From: DATBVX01 sp963705495
GTDB lineage: Bacteria > Pseudomonadota > Gammaproteobacteria > Steroidobacterales > Steroidobacteraceae
Assembly: GCA_963705495.1 (NCBI GenBank)
Contig: CAVPJQ010000005.1
Location: 62,001 to 126,000, forward strand
DNA length: 64,000 nt
Direction: 5' to 3'
Shown: piece by piece, positions 7,523 to 17,265 of the stretch
Layout of the letters: the number at the start of each line of letters is the position of its first letter
Position numbering within the stretch: the first letter of the stretch is position 1
The notes under the pieces: model-generated
Databases searched by the model: none
Seen by the model: the letters and a program-made list of their open reading frames with translations, nothing else
What the model was told of the DNA's origin: nothing
Position numbers and translations under genes: made by a program

Positions 7523-9526
7523 TTATCGAGTCAGCAGCCAGAAGAGCAGCGCTGACAGGCCGATGATCATCGCGAAGGCGTAGTGATACAGGTACCCCGA
7601 CTGCACCTTTCGCAGCACCGCGGCAATGACACCGATGCCCTGCGCCGAACCGTTGACCGCGACGCCGTCGATCAGGATCTCATCACCCACCTTCCAGAAC
7701 AGCCGACCGATGCCGCGCGCCAACGGCGCGATCATGTTCTCGTTGAACCAGTCGGCGTAATACTTGTTGACGAGCAGCCTATGAAGCACACGCAAACGCC
7801 GCTCGACCGCATCCGCCCATGCTGGATTTTTGAGGAAGAACAGGTACGCGGTGAAGACTCCGGCGGCGGCGAGCCAGAATGGTGTTGACAGGAAGGCGTG
7901 GACCCCGAACCTCGCCGGACCGTGAAATTCATGCGCGAGCTCGCCGATCACATCGTTGTGCTCGAGCACGAAGATCGACTTGCCGAAGTAGTCCCCGAAC
8001 AGAACCGGTGAGACGGTGTAGTAGCCGATGATCACCGACGGGATCGCGAGCATGATGAGTGGCAGCGTGACGACCCATGGGCTCTCGTGCGGCTTGTGAT
8101 CGTGGCCGCCGTGCGAGTCGTGATGCGCGTCATGCCCGTGAGCGCCCTCCCCCGCATGCGCGAACCGCTCAGGCCCATGAAACGTCAGGAAGATCATCCG
8201 GAAGGTATAGAGCGCGGTGACGAAGACGCCGAGCAGCACGCACCAGTACGCGTAGTGAGCGCCCCAGCGATGCGACTCATGCACTGCTTCGATGATCGCG
8301 TCCTTCGAATAGAAGCCTGAAAAGAACGGCGTGCCGATGAGAGCCAGTGCCCCGATCCAGGAGGTGATGGCCGTGATCTTCATGTACTTGTAGAGCCCGC
8401 CCATCTTGCGCATGTCCTGCTCGTGGTGAAGCGCGATGATCACCGAGCCGGCAGCGAGGAAGAGGAGCGCCTTGAAAAAGGCATGCGTCATCAGGTGGAA
8501 GATGCCGGCGCTGTACGCGGAGGCCCCCAGCGCCACCGTCATATAGCCCAGCTGTGAAAGGGTCGAATACGCGATGACGCGCTTGATATCGTTGTTTACG
8601 ACGCCGAGCAGACCCATGAAGAACGCGGTGGTTGCGCCAATCACCAGGACAAAGCTGAGCGCGGTCTCCGAGTACTCGAAGAGCGGCGACATGCGTGCCA
8701 CCATGAAGATGCCCGCCGTCACCATCGTCGCCGCGTGGATCAGCGCCGAGATAGGTGTGGGGCCCTCCATCGAATCCGGCAGCCACACGTGCAGCGGCAC
8801 CTGCGCGGACTTGCCCATCGCTCCGATGAAGAGACAGATGCAGATCAGCGTCATCGCCGACCAGGTGTGATCCTTCGCGACCTGCAGGCTCTGGCCTGCA
8901 ACCTCGGGCGCTTGTGCAAAGACGGTCTGGTAGTCGAGCGAGTTGGTGAAATAGACGATCGCCGCAATCCCGATGATGAAACCGAAATCCCCGACTCGAT
9001 TGACGATGAACGCTTTGAGATTCGCAAAGATGGCGCTCGGGCGCGTGTACCAGAAACCGATCAGGAGGTAGGACACGACACCGACTGCTTCCCAGCCAAA
9101 GAACAGCTGCAGGAAGTTGTTCGACATGACCAGCATCAGCATCGAGAACGTAAAGAGCGAGATATAGCTGAAGAAGCGCTGGTAGCCGTCGTCGTCCGCC
9201 ATGTAGCCGATGGTGTAGACATGGACGCAGAACGAAACGAAGGTCACCACCACCATCATCAGCGCGGTGAGCCGGTCGACCAGGAACCCGACTTGTGCCG
9301 TGATGCCGTCACTCACGAGCCAGGTGTAGACCGGCGCGTTGTAGGTCGGCACGCCATCCACCAGGATCTGCTTCAGCACGATGCACGACAGGACGAAAGA
9401 GACGCCCACCGCGCCGATCGTCACCGTGTGCGCACCCACCCGGCCGATGATGCGGCCGAAAAGACCGGCGATGATCGCCGCCCCGAGCGGCAGCAACACA
9501 ATTGCCAGCAGGATGTCGGGATTCAT
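7523..9526 (-). CDS. nuoL: NADH-quinone oxidoreductase subunit L
   Basis: Distal proton-pumping subunit of complex I, 667 residues, slightly longer than E. coli NuoL. Key regions are the membrane Glu in QLFFGWEAVGVVSYLLIGFW, the channel Lys in GKSAQVPLHVWLPDSMEGPTP, and the long C-terminal lateral-helix region. An unusual His-rich loop (about residues 457-481, nine His in 25 residues) sits between transmembrane segments. ATG at 9526 (MNPDILLA) was chosen: it lies 4 bases after nuoK, and the longer in-frame reading runs antisense-like low-complexity sequence through nuoK. Confidence 0.97.
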   Translation of the reverse strand: MNPDILLAIVLLPLGAAIIAGLFGRIIGRVGAHTVTIGAVGVSFVLSCIVLKQILVDGVPTYNAPVYTWLVSDGITAQVGFLVDRLTALMMVVVTFVSFCVHVYTIGYMADDDGYQRFFSYISLFTFSMLMLVMSNNFLQLFFGWEAVGVVSYLLIGFWYTRPSAIFANLKAFIVNRVGDFGFIIGIAAIVYFTNSLDYQTVFAQAPEVAGQSLQVAKDHTWSAMTLICICLFIGAMGKSAQVPLHVWLPDSMEGPTPISALIHAATMVTAGIFMVARMSPLFEYSETALSFVLVIGATTAFFMGLLGVVNNDIKRVIAYSTLSQLGYMTVALGASAYSAGIFHLMTHAFFKALLFLAAGSVIIALHHEQDMRKMGGLYKYMKITAITSWIGALALIGTPFFSGFYSKDAIIEAVHESHRWGAHYAYWCVLLGVFVTALYTFRMIFLTFHGPERFAHAGEGAHGHDAHHDSHGGHDHKPHESPWVVTLPLIMLAIPSVIIGYYTVSPVLFGDYFGKSIFVLEHNDVIGELAHEFHGPARFGVHAFLSTPFWLAAAGVFTAYLFFLKNPAWADAVERRLRVLHRLLVNKYYADWFNENMIAPLARGIGRLFWKVGDEILIDGVAVNGSAQGIGVIAAVLRKVQSGYLYHYAFAMIIGLSALLFWLLTR

Positions 9527-9530
9527 GCCG

Positions 9531-9836
9531 TCAGCCCTGCATCGTGTTGAGGTCTTCGACGTTGATGCTGCGCCGCTCGCGGAACAGCACCACGAGGATG
9601 GCGAGGCCGATGGCCGATTCGGCTGCGGCGACGGTGAGGATGAAGAACACGAACACCTGTCCGTCGATGTTGCCGAGGAAGCGCGAGAACGCAATGAAGT
9701 TGAAATTGACCGCAAGCAGCATCAGCTCGATGCACATCAGGAGCAGGATCACGTTCTTGCGGTTGAGGAAGATGCCGGCGACGCTCAACGCGAACAGGAT
9801 CGCCGACAGCGTCAGCACATGCGGCAGGGTGATCAC
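9531..9836 (-). CDS. nuoK: NADH-quinone oxidoreductase subunit K
   Basis: Small three-helix membrane subunit of complex I, 101 residues, the standard length. Both functional glutamates are present: LLLMCIELMLLAVNF (equivalent to E. coli Glu36) and TVAAAESAIGLAI (Glu72). The start codon is GTG at 9836, overlapping the nuoJ stop as GTGA, so translation is coupled. Confidence 0.96.
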   Translation of the reverse strand: MITLPHVLTLSAILFALSVAGIFLNRKNVILLLMCIELMLLAVNFNFIAFSRFLGNIDGQVFVFFILTVAAAESAIGLAILVVLFRERRSINVEDLNTMQG

Positions 9837-10435
9837 GGCGATTTCTCCGACTCGACCTTGACGATGCGCACGCGATCCTTGCGCTGGACTGCGACCTGGC
9901 GCGCGATGTTCTGCACTTTCATGCCCACACGGCGTCGCATCGTCAGTGCGATGGCGGCGACGATCGCGACCAGCAGGATCACGGCGGCAATCTCGAAGGG
10001 ATAAACGTATTTCGTGTAGAGGATCGCGCCCAGTGCCTTGGTGTTGCTGTAGTCGACCGGCATCGGCGGGCTGCCCGTGATCGCCTGCTGTCCGAGGCGC
10101 TTGACCCAGATGACATTGATGATCTCCGCCACCATGACGATCGCGATGAGCCCACCCAGCGGCGCGTAACGCGTGAACCCCTTGCGCAACTCCTCGATGT
10201 TGACGTCAAGCATCATCACTACGAACAGAAACAGCACCATCACCGCGCCGACATAGACCAGCACCAGCACGATCGCGAGGAATTCCGCTTCCAGCAGCAG
10301 CCAGATCGCGGCGCTGGTAAAAAACGCCAACACCAGGAATAGCGCCGAGTGCACTGGATTGCGCGCGGTGATCACCCCGAGCCCTGAAGCGACCAGCACC
10401 GCTGCGAAGGCGTAGAAAAGAATCTCTACGAACAC
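9833..10435 (-). CDS. nuoJ: NADH-quinone oxidoreductase subunit J
   Basis: Membrane subunit of complex I, 200 residues with five transmembrane helices. The conserved TM3 region GAVMVLFLFVVMMLDVN, with its pi-bulge Tyr/Gly neighbourhood (VYVGAVMVL), is clear. The basic C-terminal tail after the last helix (MRRRVGMKVQNIARQ...) is cytoplasmic. It overlaps nuoK by 4 bases and follows nuoI by 21 bases. Confidence 0.95.
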   Translation of the reverse strand: MFVEILFYAFAAVLVASGLGVITARNPVHSALFLVLAFFTSAAIWLLLEAEFLAIVLVLVYVGAVMVLFLFVVMMLDVNIEELRKGFTRYAPLGGLIAIVMVAEIINVIWVKRLGQQAITGSPPMPVDYSNTKALGAILYTKYVYPFEIAAVILLVAIVAAIALTMRRRVGMKVQNIARQVAVQRKDRVRIVKVESEKSP

Positions 10436-10456
10436 CCGGGTCCCCTTCCCTCTGCG

Positions 10457-10945
10457 TTACTTGTACTTCGCATCGGCAGCCTTGTCGGCAGCGATCATGG
10501 CCTCGTAGCGCTCGCCCACGGCGAGCAGCTTGTCCTTGGTCATGATGTTTTCGCCGCGATTCTCCATGTGGTATTCGTGAATGCGAGTCTCGACGATCGC
10601 ATCGACGGGACAGGCCTCCTCGCAGAATCCGCAGTAGATGCACTTGAAGAGATCGATGTCGTAGCGCGTCGTACGGCGCGTACCGTCCGGGCCGACGTCC
10701 GACTCGATCGTGATCGCGAGCGCCGGGCACACGGCTTCGCACAGCTTGCAGGCGATACAGCGCTCCTCGCCGTTTGGATAGCGGCGCAGCGCGTGCAGCC
10801 CGCGGAAGCGCACCGATTGCGGCGTCTTCTCCTCCGGATATTGAACCGTGATCTTCTTGCGGAAGAAGTGTCGCAGCGTGACGCTCAAGCCCTGGAGCAA
10901 CTCCCAGAGCGTCAATGTCTTCAGCCAGTTGCGGGCCCAGCTCAT
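10457..10945 (-). CDS. nuoI: NADH-quinone oxidoreductase subunit I (two [4Fe-4S] clusters)
   Basis: Peripheral-arm ferredoxin-like subunit carrying clusters N6a and N6b, 162 residues. Two CxxCxxCxxxCP motifs are intact: CIACKLCEAVCPA and CIYCGFCEEACPVDAI. The N-terminal amphipathic helices (MSWARNWLKTLTLWELLQGL) anchor it to NuoH. ATG at 10945 overlaps the nuoH stop as ATGA; a longer in-frame reading upstream lies inside nuoH and is not coding. Confidence 0.97.
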   Translation of the reverse strand: MSWARNWLKTLTLWELLQGLSVTLRHFFRKKITVQYPEEKTPQSVRFRGLHALRRYPNGEERCIACKLCEAVCPALAITIESDVGPDGTRRTTRYDIDLFKCIYCGFCEEACPVDAIVETRIHEYHMENRGENIMTKDKLLAVGERYEAMIAADKAADAKYK

Positions 10946-12006
10946 GGTGTCTTCGCCCACGGACCGATTGACAGGTACGACATGACACCCTCTACCGCGA
11001 TCCAGACGAGCGTCACCGGGATCAGCACTTTCCAGCCCAGGCGCATGATCTGGTCGTAGCGATAGCGCGGGAACGTGGCGCGCAGCCACAGGTACACGAA
11101 AATGAAGAACGCGATCTTGAGCGCGAGCCAGAAGAAGCTCGGCTGCGCGAGCCAGGTGTGCGCGGGCAGGTAGCCATCGAACAGCGACAACCAGCCGCCG
11201 AAGAAGAAGATCGACGTCAGCGCGGAAATCAGGAACATGTTCGCGTACTCGGGTAGCACGAACAGAGTTGCGAATGCGGTGCCCGAATACTCGACGTGAA
11301 AGCCGGCGACGATCTCAGACTCGCCTTCCGCCACGTCGAAGGGCGCGCGGTTGGTCTCAGCGACGCCCGAAATGAAGTAGACGAGAAAGAGTGGGAACAG
11401 CCAGGACCAGTTCCACGCCAGGAATCCGCCCTGCTGAGCGCGAATGATCTCGCCCAGATTGAGGCTGCCCGCCGCCATCAGCACGCCCACGAGCGCAAAC
11501 CCCATCGCGATTTCGTACGCGACCATCTGTGCGGCAGAGCGCATCGCGCCGAGGAAGGCGTACTTCGAGTTGCTCGCCCAGCCCGCAATGATGATGCCGT
11601 ACACGCTGGTCGAGGTGAGCGCCAGGATATAAAGGAGTCCGGCGTCGATGTCGGAGAACACGAATTCCGGGGAGAACGGCACCACGGCCCAGGCCGCGAT
11701 GGCTGCCGCGATGGAAATCAGCGGCGCGATCAGGAACAGGAAGCGCGCGGCGTTCGCCGGAAGGATGATCTCCTTCAGGATCAGCTTGATGACGTCCGCG
11801 AACGGCTGCAGCAGCCCCAGCGGTCCGACGCGATTTGGACCGATGCGCACCTGCATGTAGCCGATCACCTTGCGCTCGACATAGGTGAGCATCGCCACGC
11901 ACAGCACGAGCGCAATCACGACCGCAACCGCGAGCACCGAAGTGATGATCGTTTCACGGACCATCTCGGGGATCGCAAGCCAGTTGCTTTCAATCCAGTC
12001 GAGCAT
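10942..12006 (-). CDS. nuoH: NADH-quinone oxidoreductase subunit H
   Basis: Membrane subunit forming most of the ubiquinone-binding chamber, 354 residues with eight transmembrane helices. Signature regions are TYVERKVIGYMQVRIGPNRV, GLLQPFADVIKL and the acidic loop FDVAEGESEIVAGFHVEYSG. It follows nuoG by 27 bases, one of the larger gaps in the operon, and overlaps nuoI by 4 bases. Confidence 0.97.
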   Translation of the reverse strand: MLDWIESNWLAIPEMVRETIITSVLAVAVVIALVLCVAMLTYVERKVIGYMQVRIGPNRVGPLGLLQPFADVIKLILKEIILPANAARFLFLIAPLISIAAAIAAWAVVPFSPEFVFSDIDAGLLYILALTSTSVYGIIIAGWASNSKYAFLGAMRSAAQMVAYEIAMGFALVGVLMAAGSLNLGEIIRAQQGGFLAWNWSWLFPLFLVYFISGVAETNRAPFDVAEGESEIVAGFHVEYSGTAFATLFVLPEYANMFLISALTSIFFFGGWLSLFDGYLPAHTWLAQPSFFWLALKIAFFIFVYLWLRATFPRYRYDQIMRLGWKVLIPVTLVWIAVEGVMSYLSIGPWAKTP

Positions 12007-12033
12007 TTTCGGTTCGTTCGCTCCGCTTTGCGG

Positions 12034-14214
12034 CTAGCTGGATGCCGCCTGCAACGCTTCACGCGTGCGCTGCAGGGCCGGAGCCCGGCGCACGATGGCA
12101 TCGATGGCGTACATCGGCACATCGACCGGTGCGCCGACGGGCCGTGAGCCGTTGAGCGCGCGCTGCGACGTGTACGAATTATTCACCGCGACTTCGCCGA
12201 TCGCTTGCTTCAGCTCATCGCGCACCGCTTCCGAGCTCGTGTAGTCGAAACCGGCGAGATCCAGCAAATTGCCGAGAACGCGCAGCACCTTCCAGCCCGG
12301 GCGACATTCGCCCACCGGCTTCACAGCGCCCGCGAAACTCTGCCAGCGACCTTCGAGGTTCACGTAGGTGCCCGAGGTCTCCGCGAATGTCCCAATGGGC
12401 AGCAGGATGGTCGCGTTGCGGCCCGCCGCTTCGCTCATGTAAGGCGTCAGCGCGATCACGCATTCCGCACCACGCAGCGCTTGCGTCGCATGATCGAAGC
12501 CCAGGTCCTGGGCCACATCGATTCCACCCAGCAACACATAGGCTTTGAGCGGCTTCTCCAGCATCTGGCCCGCACTGAGACCAGTAGCGGGCAGAGCCTT
12601 CCCGCCCGCATCCCGATGTGGCAGCGCCCCGGCGAGATGCCCGCCGGCGGCATTGGATCCTTCCGCGAGATAGCCCAACTTCGCGCCGCTCACCTCCGCA
12701 AGAGCCGCCGCAAGCTGGCGCAGATCTGCGAATGCAGGGTGCCGTATCGCGAGCGCACCCAACCAGATCGCGCGACGCTCTCCGCTCAGCAGCGAGTCCG
12801 CAATGGCACGATGCTCGTCGGTGACGCTGGCTGCGGTGGCAATCGCTTGTACATTCGAGGGCAGGCTCTTGCCGGCCTTCTTCACTGTCGCCGACACCAC
12901 TGCAGCAAGGGCATCGATCATCTGTGCGCCATCGGCCAGCGCATAGGCAGCAACGGGGAACAGGTAGTCGTAGCGTCGTGGGTTTAGAAATGAGATCCGC
13001 GCACCGCCCTTTACTACGGCCTTGCGAATGCGGTGTGCAAGGAGCGGCACTTCGCGGCGCAGGTTGCTGCCGATGATGAGCGCGCTTTGCAACTGCTCGA
13101 CCTCAGAGATCGTAACGCCTAGCGCTGGGAATACCGGGTCGGCGGCCTGGTCACGACAATCCTGCTGGCGAAGGCGATGGTCGACGTTGTTCGAGCCCAA
13201 TCCGCGCATCAGGCGCTGCAGGAGATAGAGCTCCTCGATTGTGCTGGAAGGTGACGCGAGCGCGCCGATCGACTCTGCGCCGTGTGTTGAGGAGATGTCC
13301 TTCAGGGCCAGGCTCGCCTGTTCGAGGGCGCCCTCCCAATCGACCGGCTGCCATTCATCGTCGCGGCGGATCATCGGCTGTGTCAGCCGGTCGTCGGCGT
13401 AAATGCCCTCGTAGCTGAAGCGATCGCGATCCGAGATCCAAGTTTCGTTGATCGCCTCGTTGTGCCGCGGCACCACACGCATCAGACGTCCGCGCAACGA
13501 ATGACCGAACAGGTTCGAGCCGACGCCATCGTGAGGCGAAACGAGCGCGTGCTGCGTCATCTCCCAGGCGCGGGCGCGATAGCGGAACGGCTTGTTGTTG
13601 AGCGCGCCGACCGGGCAGAGGTCGATGATGTTGCCGGAGAGCTCGTGATCGACGCTGTGCTCGATGTAGGTGCCGATCTCCATCCACTCGCCCCGTCCGG
13701 TGGTGCCGAGCTCCTGGATCCCAGCGATTTCCTGGCCGAAGCGCACGCAGCGGGTGCAGTGAATGCAGCGGGTCATGTCGGTGGAGACCAGCGGGCCGAT
13801 GTTCTTGTCCTTCACGACGCGCTTGCGCTCGTTGAAGCGCGAAATGTCCCTCCCGAAGCCCATCGCGAGGTCCTGCAGCTCGCACTCCCCACCTTGGTCG
13901 CAGATCGGACAATCGAGTGGATGATTGATCAGCAGGAACTCCATCGTCGCCTTCTGCGCGGCAATCGCGCGCGGCGATTTGGTGAACACCTTCATGCCGT
14001 CCATGACCGGAGTCGCACAGGCCGGCGCGGGTTTGGGCGCCTTCTCGACTTCGACCAGGCACATGCGGCAGTTGGCCGCCACCGACAGCTTTTCGTGGTA
14101 GCAGAAGCGCGGGATGTAAATGCCGGCCGCATCGGTGACCTGCATGATCATTGCGCCCTTCTTCGCCTTGAGCGCGACGCCGTCGACTTCGATGTTGACC
14201 TGATCGTCGCTCAT
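12034..14214 (-). CDS. nuoG: NADH-quinone oxidoreductase subunit G
   Basis: Large iron-sulfur subunit of the peripheral arm, 726 residues. The N-terminal [2Fe-2S] N1b ligands are in CYHEKLSVAANCRMC and the later PACATP. The [4Fe-4S] N5 ligands are H and C in HPLDCPICDQGGEC, and N4 ligands are in TRCIHCTRC with a later CPVG Cys. The extra N7 cluster Cys set of E. coli NuoG is absent: the region after AWEMTQHALVSPHDGVGSN has no Cys ligands, which is the common non-enteric form. The C-terminal molybdopterin-like fold lacks cofactor ligands as usual. It overlaps nuoF as ATGA. Confidence 0.96.
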   Translation of the reverse strand: MSDDQVNIEVDGVALKAKKGAMIMQVTDAAGIYIPRFCYHEKLSVAANCRMCLVEVEKAPKPAPACATPVMDGMKVFTKSPRAIAAQKATMEFLLINHPLDCPICDQGGECELQDLAMGFGRDISRFNERKRVVKDKNIGPLVSTDMTRCIHCTRCVRFGQEIAGIQELGTTGRGEWMEIGTYIEHSVDHELSGNIIDLCPVGALNNKPFRYRARAWEMTQHALVSPHDGVGSNLFGHSLRGRLMRVVPRHNEAINETWISDRDRFSYEGIYADDRLTQPMIRRDDEWQPVDWEGALEQASLALKDISSTHGAESIGALASPSSTIEELYLLQRLMRGLGSNNVDHRLRQQDCRDQAADPVFPALGVTISEVEQLQSALIIGSNLRREVPLLAHRIRKAVVKGGARISFLNPRRYDYLFPVAAYALADGAQMIDALAAVVSATVKKAGKSLPSNVQAIATAASVTDEHRAIADSLLSGERRAIWLGALAIRHPAFADLRQLAAALAEVSGAKLGYLAEGSNAAGGHLAGALPHRDAGGKALPATGLSAGQMLEKPLKAYVLLGGIDVAQDLGFDHATQALRGAECVIALTPYMSEAAGRNATILLPIGTFAETSGTYVNLEGRWQSFAGAVKPVGECRPGWKVLRVLGNLLDLAGFDYTSSEAVRDELKQAIGEVAVNNSYTSQRALNGSRPVGAPVDVPMYAIDAIVRRAPALQRTREALQAASS

Positions 14215-15512
14215 GCGGCGGCCTTCTGCTCGTCGACGATGCTGCGGCCGCCGTTTTCGATCATGTACGCGAACTCATGGCGGAAATGCTTCATGAAGCT
14301 CTGCACCGGCCACGCCGCGGCGTCGCCGAGCGCGCAGATGGTGTGCCCTTCGATGCGGTTCGCCACATCGACGAGCAGGTCAAGATCGGACGCCTGGCCC
14401 TGGCCGGCGAGAATCCGCTTCAGCATTCGATTGAGCCAACCCGTGCCCTCGCGACACGGCGTGCACTGCCCGCAGGATTCCGACATGAAGAAGCGTGAGA
14501 TTCGCTCCAGGACGCGCACCATGCACGTCGTCTCGTCCATCACGATGACGGCGGCCGAGCCGATGGCCGAGCCCGACTTTTTCAGGCTGTCGTAGTCCAT
14601 GTTGGTTTCGAGCATGACCTCGCCGGGAACGACCGGCACGGAGGCGCCTCCGGGAATGACGGCCTTGAGGCGGCGCCCTTTTCGCATTCCGCCCGCGAGG
14701 GCGAGCAGCTCCTTGAAGGGAATGCCCAGGGGAACCTCGAAGTTGGCCGGACGCTCGACGTGACCCGACACCGAGAAGATCACCGTTCCACCGGAATTCG
14801 CGGGACCGAGCGAAGCAAACCACTGCGGGCCCTTGCGCAGGATGGTCGGCACCGACGCGTAGCTCTGCGTGTTGTTAATCGTGGTCGGCGCCCCGTAGAG
14901 GCCGAACGCCGCCGGGAACGGCGGCTTGAAGCGCGGCTTGCCCTGCTTGCCCTCGAGCGAATCGAGCAGTGCCGTTTCTTCACCGCAGATGTACGCACCG
15001 GCACCGACAAAGGTGTAAAGGTCGAAGTCGATCCCGGAACGCTTGATGTTCTTGCCGAGCAGGCCCGCCGCATAGGCCTCTTGAAGCGCCGCTTCGAACC
15101 GCGGCACCGGTTCGGCGAGAAACTCGCCACGAATGTAGTTGTAGCCGACCGTCGCGCCCATCGCGTAGCCGCCGATCGCCATGCCCTCGATGAGCGAATG
15201 GGGGTTGTAACGCAGGATGTCGCGATCATGGCAGGTGCCGGGTTCGCTCTCGTCGGAGTTGCACACCGCGTATTTCTGCATCGGCGCGTTACGGGGCATG
15301 AAGCTCCACTTCACACCGGTCGGGAAAGCCGCACCGCCACGACCGCGCAGGCCCGAAGCTTTCACGGCATCGATGATCTGCTCGCGAGGGGTCTTCTCGG
15401 CGAGGATCTTTTTCCACGCCTTGTAGCCACCGATCTTCTGATAGGTCGCAAGCTTCCACGACTCCGGATGCTGGAGCGGCTCGAAACAGACCAGGTTCTG
15501 CTCGTAGCTCAC
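14211..15512 (-). CDS. nuoF: NADH-quinone oxidoreductase subunit F (NADH/FMN binding)
   Basis: Catalytic NADH dehydrogenase subunit, 433 residues. It contains the FMN/NADH-binding Gly-rich region RGRGGAAFPTGVKWSF, the GAGAYICGEETALLDSLEG segment, and the N3 [4Fe-4S] ligands in SCGQCTPCREG plus a later TICALGDAAAWP. The start is GTG at 15512, overlapping the nuoE stop as GTGA. Electrons from NADH pass through FMN to N3 here and then along NuoG, NuoI and NuoB. Confidence 0.97.
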   Translation of the reverse strand: MSYEQNLVCFEPLQHPESWKLATYQKIGGYKAWKKILAEKTPREQIIDAVKASGLRGRGGAAFPTGVKWSFMPRNAPMQKYAVCNSDESEPGTCHDRDILRYNPHSLIEGMAIGGYAMGATVGYNYIRGEFLAEPVPRFEAALQEAYAAGLLGKNIKRSGIDFDLYTFVGAGAYICGEETALLDSLEGKQGKPRFKPPFPAAFGLYGAPTTINNTQSYASVPTILRKGPQWFASLGPANSGGTVIFSVSGHVERPANFEVPLGIPFKELLALAGGMRKGRRLKAVIPGGASVPVVPGEVMLETNMDYDSLKKSGSAIGSAAVIVMDETTCMVRVLERISRFFMSESCGQCTPCREGTGWLNRMLKRILAGQGQASDLDLLVDVANRIEGHTICALGDAAAWPVQSFMKHFRHEFAYMIENGGRSIVDEQKAAA

Positions 15513-16012
15513 TTCAGCGCATCCAGGATCTCATCGACCTTCGCCGCGGTGAGATTCTCATGGTAGACGTGATCGACCATCATCATCGGCGCGCCGACAC
15601 ACGCCGCGAGGCATTCCTCTTCTTTCTTGAGGTAAATCCGGCCATCCGGGGTACTCTCTCCCGTCTTGATGCCGAGCTTCTTCTCGACGTGCGCGACGAT
15701 GTCATCCGCGCCGCACAGCATGCAGGAGATGTTGGTGCACACCGAGACGTGATGCCGGCCGCACGGCCGGGTCTCGAACATCGAGTAGAACGTCGCAACC
15801 TCGTACACCTGGATTGGCGGCAACTGCAGATACTCGGCGACCGCATCCATCAGCTCCGCCGTGAGATAACCACCGTTCTCATGCTGGGCCGCACGCAGCG
15901 CCGAGAGCACGGCGGAGCGCTGCCGTCCCGGGGGAAACTTCTTCACCCAGTGATCGATTTCTTCCCGCACGTGTGGCGAGAGGGTCGTCGGGCTTATCGC
16001 TTCGTTCGCCAT
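15509..16012 (-). CDS. nuoE: NADH-quinone oxidoreductase subunit E ([2Fe-2S] N1a)
   Basis: Thioredoxin-fold [2Fe-2S] subunit of the NADH module, 167 residues. Cluster ligands are CTNISC and, about 35-40 residues later, CLAAC (in EEECLAACVGAPMM). It starts at ATG 16012, sharing one base with the nuoD stop, and overlaps nuoF. Length and composition are ordinary. Confidence 0.96.
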   Translation of the reverse strand: MANEAISPTTLSPHVREEIDHWVKKFPPGRQRSAVLSALRAAQHENGGYLTAELMDAVAEYLQLPPIQVYEVATFYSMFETRPCGRHHVSVCTNISCMLCGADDIVAHVEKKLGIKTGESTPDGRIYLKKEEECLAACVGAPMMMVDHVYHENLTAAKVDEILDALK

Positions 16013-17265
16013 CAGCGATCGACCTCTCCGAAAACGATGTCCTGTGTGCCGATCACGGCCACGACATCCGCAAGCATGTGGCCACGGATCATTTCATCCA
16101 GGCTCGCCAGATGCGCAAATCCGGGCGCGCGGACCTTGAGCCGATATGGCTTGTTGGCGCCGTCCGACACCAGGTACACGCCGAGCTCGCCCTTCGGCGC
16201 CTCGACCGCGGCATAGGCCTCGCCTTCCGGAACGCTGTAGCCCTCGGTGTAGAGCTTGAAGTGGTGGATCAGCGATTCCATGTCACTCTTCATCTGCTCG
16301 CGTGAGGGCGGCGTGACCTTGTGATCCTCGAGCATGGTCGGCCCTGGGTTCGCACGCAGCCAGTCGATGCACTGCTTGACGATGCGATTCGACTGGCGGA
16401 ATTCCTCGATGCGCACGAGATACCGGTCGTAACAATCACCATGCACGCCCACCGGGATGTCGAAGTCCATGTGCTCGTAGACTTCATAGGGCTGCTTCTT
16501 GCGCAGGTCCCACACGATTCCGGACCCGCGCAACATCGGCCCCGAAAACCCGAGCTGCATGGCGCGCTCCGGCGAGACCACGCCGATGTTCACGGTGCGT
16601 TGCTTCCAGATGCGGTTGTCGGTGAGGAGTGTTTCGTACTCATCGACGCACGCCGGGAAACGTCGTGTGAAGTCTTCGAGGAAATCGAGCAGCGAGCCCG
16701 AGCGACGCTCGTTGAGCTTGTCGACGTCCTTCTGCGAACGCCACTTGGAGGGCTGGTACTTCGGCATCAGCTCAGGCAGATCGCGATACACCCCGCCCGG
16801 CCGATAGTAGGTCGCGTGCATGCGCGTGCCGGACACCGCCTCGTAGCAGTCCATCAGGTCCTCACGTTCGCGGAAGCAATACAGGAACACCGTCAGCGCG
16901 CCGATATCGAGCGCGTGCGAGCCGAGCCACATGAGGTGATTGAGGATGCGCGTGACTTCGTCGAACATCACCCGGATGTACTTGGCGCGCAACGGCGGCT
17001 CGATGCCGAGCAGGCGCTCGATTGCCAGCACGTACGCGTGCTCGTTGCACATCATCGAGACGTAATCGAGCCGATCCATGTAGCCGATCGTCTGGTTGAA
17101 GGGCTTGCTCTCGGCAAGCTTCTCCGTCGCTCGATGCAGCAGCCCGATGTGCGGATCGGCCTTGCGGATGACCTCGCCATCCATTTCGAGCACCAGCCGC
17201 AAAACACCGTGGGCGGCGGGATGCTGGGGACCGAAGTTGAGGGTGAAGTTGCGGATCTCAGGCAT
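16012..17265 (-). CDS. nuoD: NADH-quinone oxidoreductase subunit D (49-kDa type)
   Basis: Subunit that, with NuoB and NuoH, forms the quinone-reduction site; 417 residues and related to hydrogenase large subunits. Conserved features are the N-terminal NFGPQHPAAHGVLRLVLE loop with the quinone-site His, and the C-terminal RAPGFAHLASLDEM. NuoC and NuoD are separate genes here, unlike the fused E. coli NuoCD. The gene overlaps nuoC by 8 bases. Confidence 0.97.
   Translation of the reverse strand: MPEIRNFTLNFGPQHPAAHGVLRLVLEMDGEVIRKADPHIGLLHRATEKLAESKPFNQTIGYMDRLDYVSMMCNEHAYVLAIERLLGIEPPLRAKYIRVMFDEVTRILNHLMWLGSHALDIGALTVFLYCFREREDLMDCYEAVSGTRMHATYYRPGGVYRDLPELMPKYQPSKWRSQKDVDKLNERRSGSLLDFLEDFTRRFPACVDEYETLLTDNRIWKQRTVNIGVVSPERAMQLGFSGPMLRGSGIVWDLRKKQPYEVYEHMDFDIPVGVHGDCYDRYLVRIEEFRQSNRIVKQCIDWLRANPGPTMLEDHKVTPPSREQMKSDMESLIHHFKLYTEGYSVPEGEAYAAVEAPKGELGVYLVSDGANKPYRLKVRAPGFAHLASLDEMIRGHMLADVVAVIGTQDIVFGEVDR

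Noticed and set aside
12034..14214. Missing N7 cluster Cys in NuoG as damage
   Set aside because: Absence of N7 ligands is the normal state in many bacteria and mitochondria; all other ligands are present.
13462..14595. 377-codon plus-strand frame over nuoG/nuoF as a novel gene
   Set aside because: It is antisense to highly conserved iron-sulfur regions and its sequence is dictated by them.
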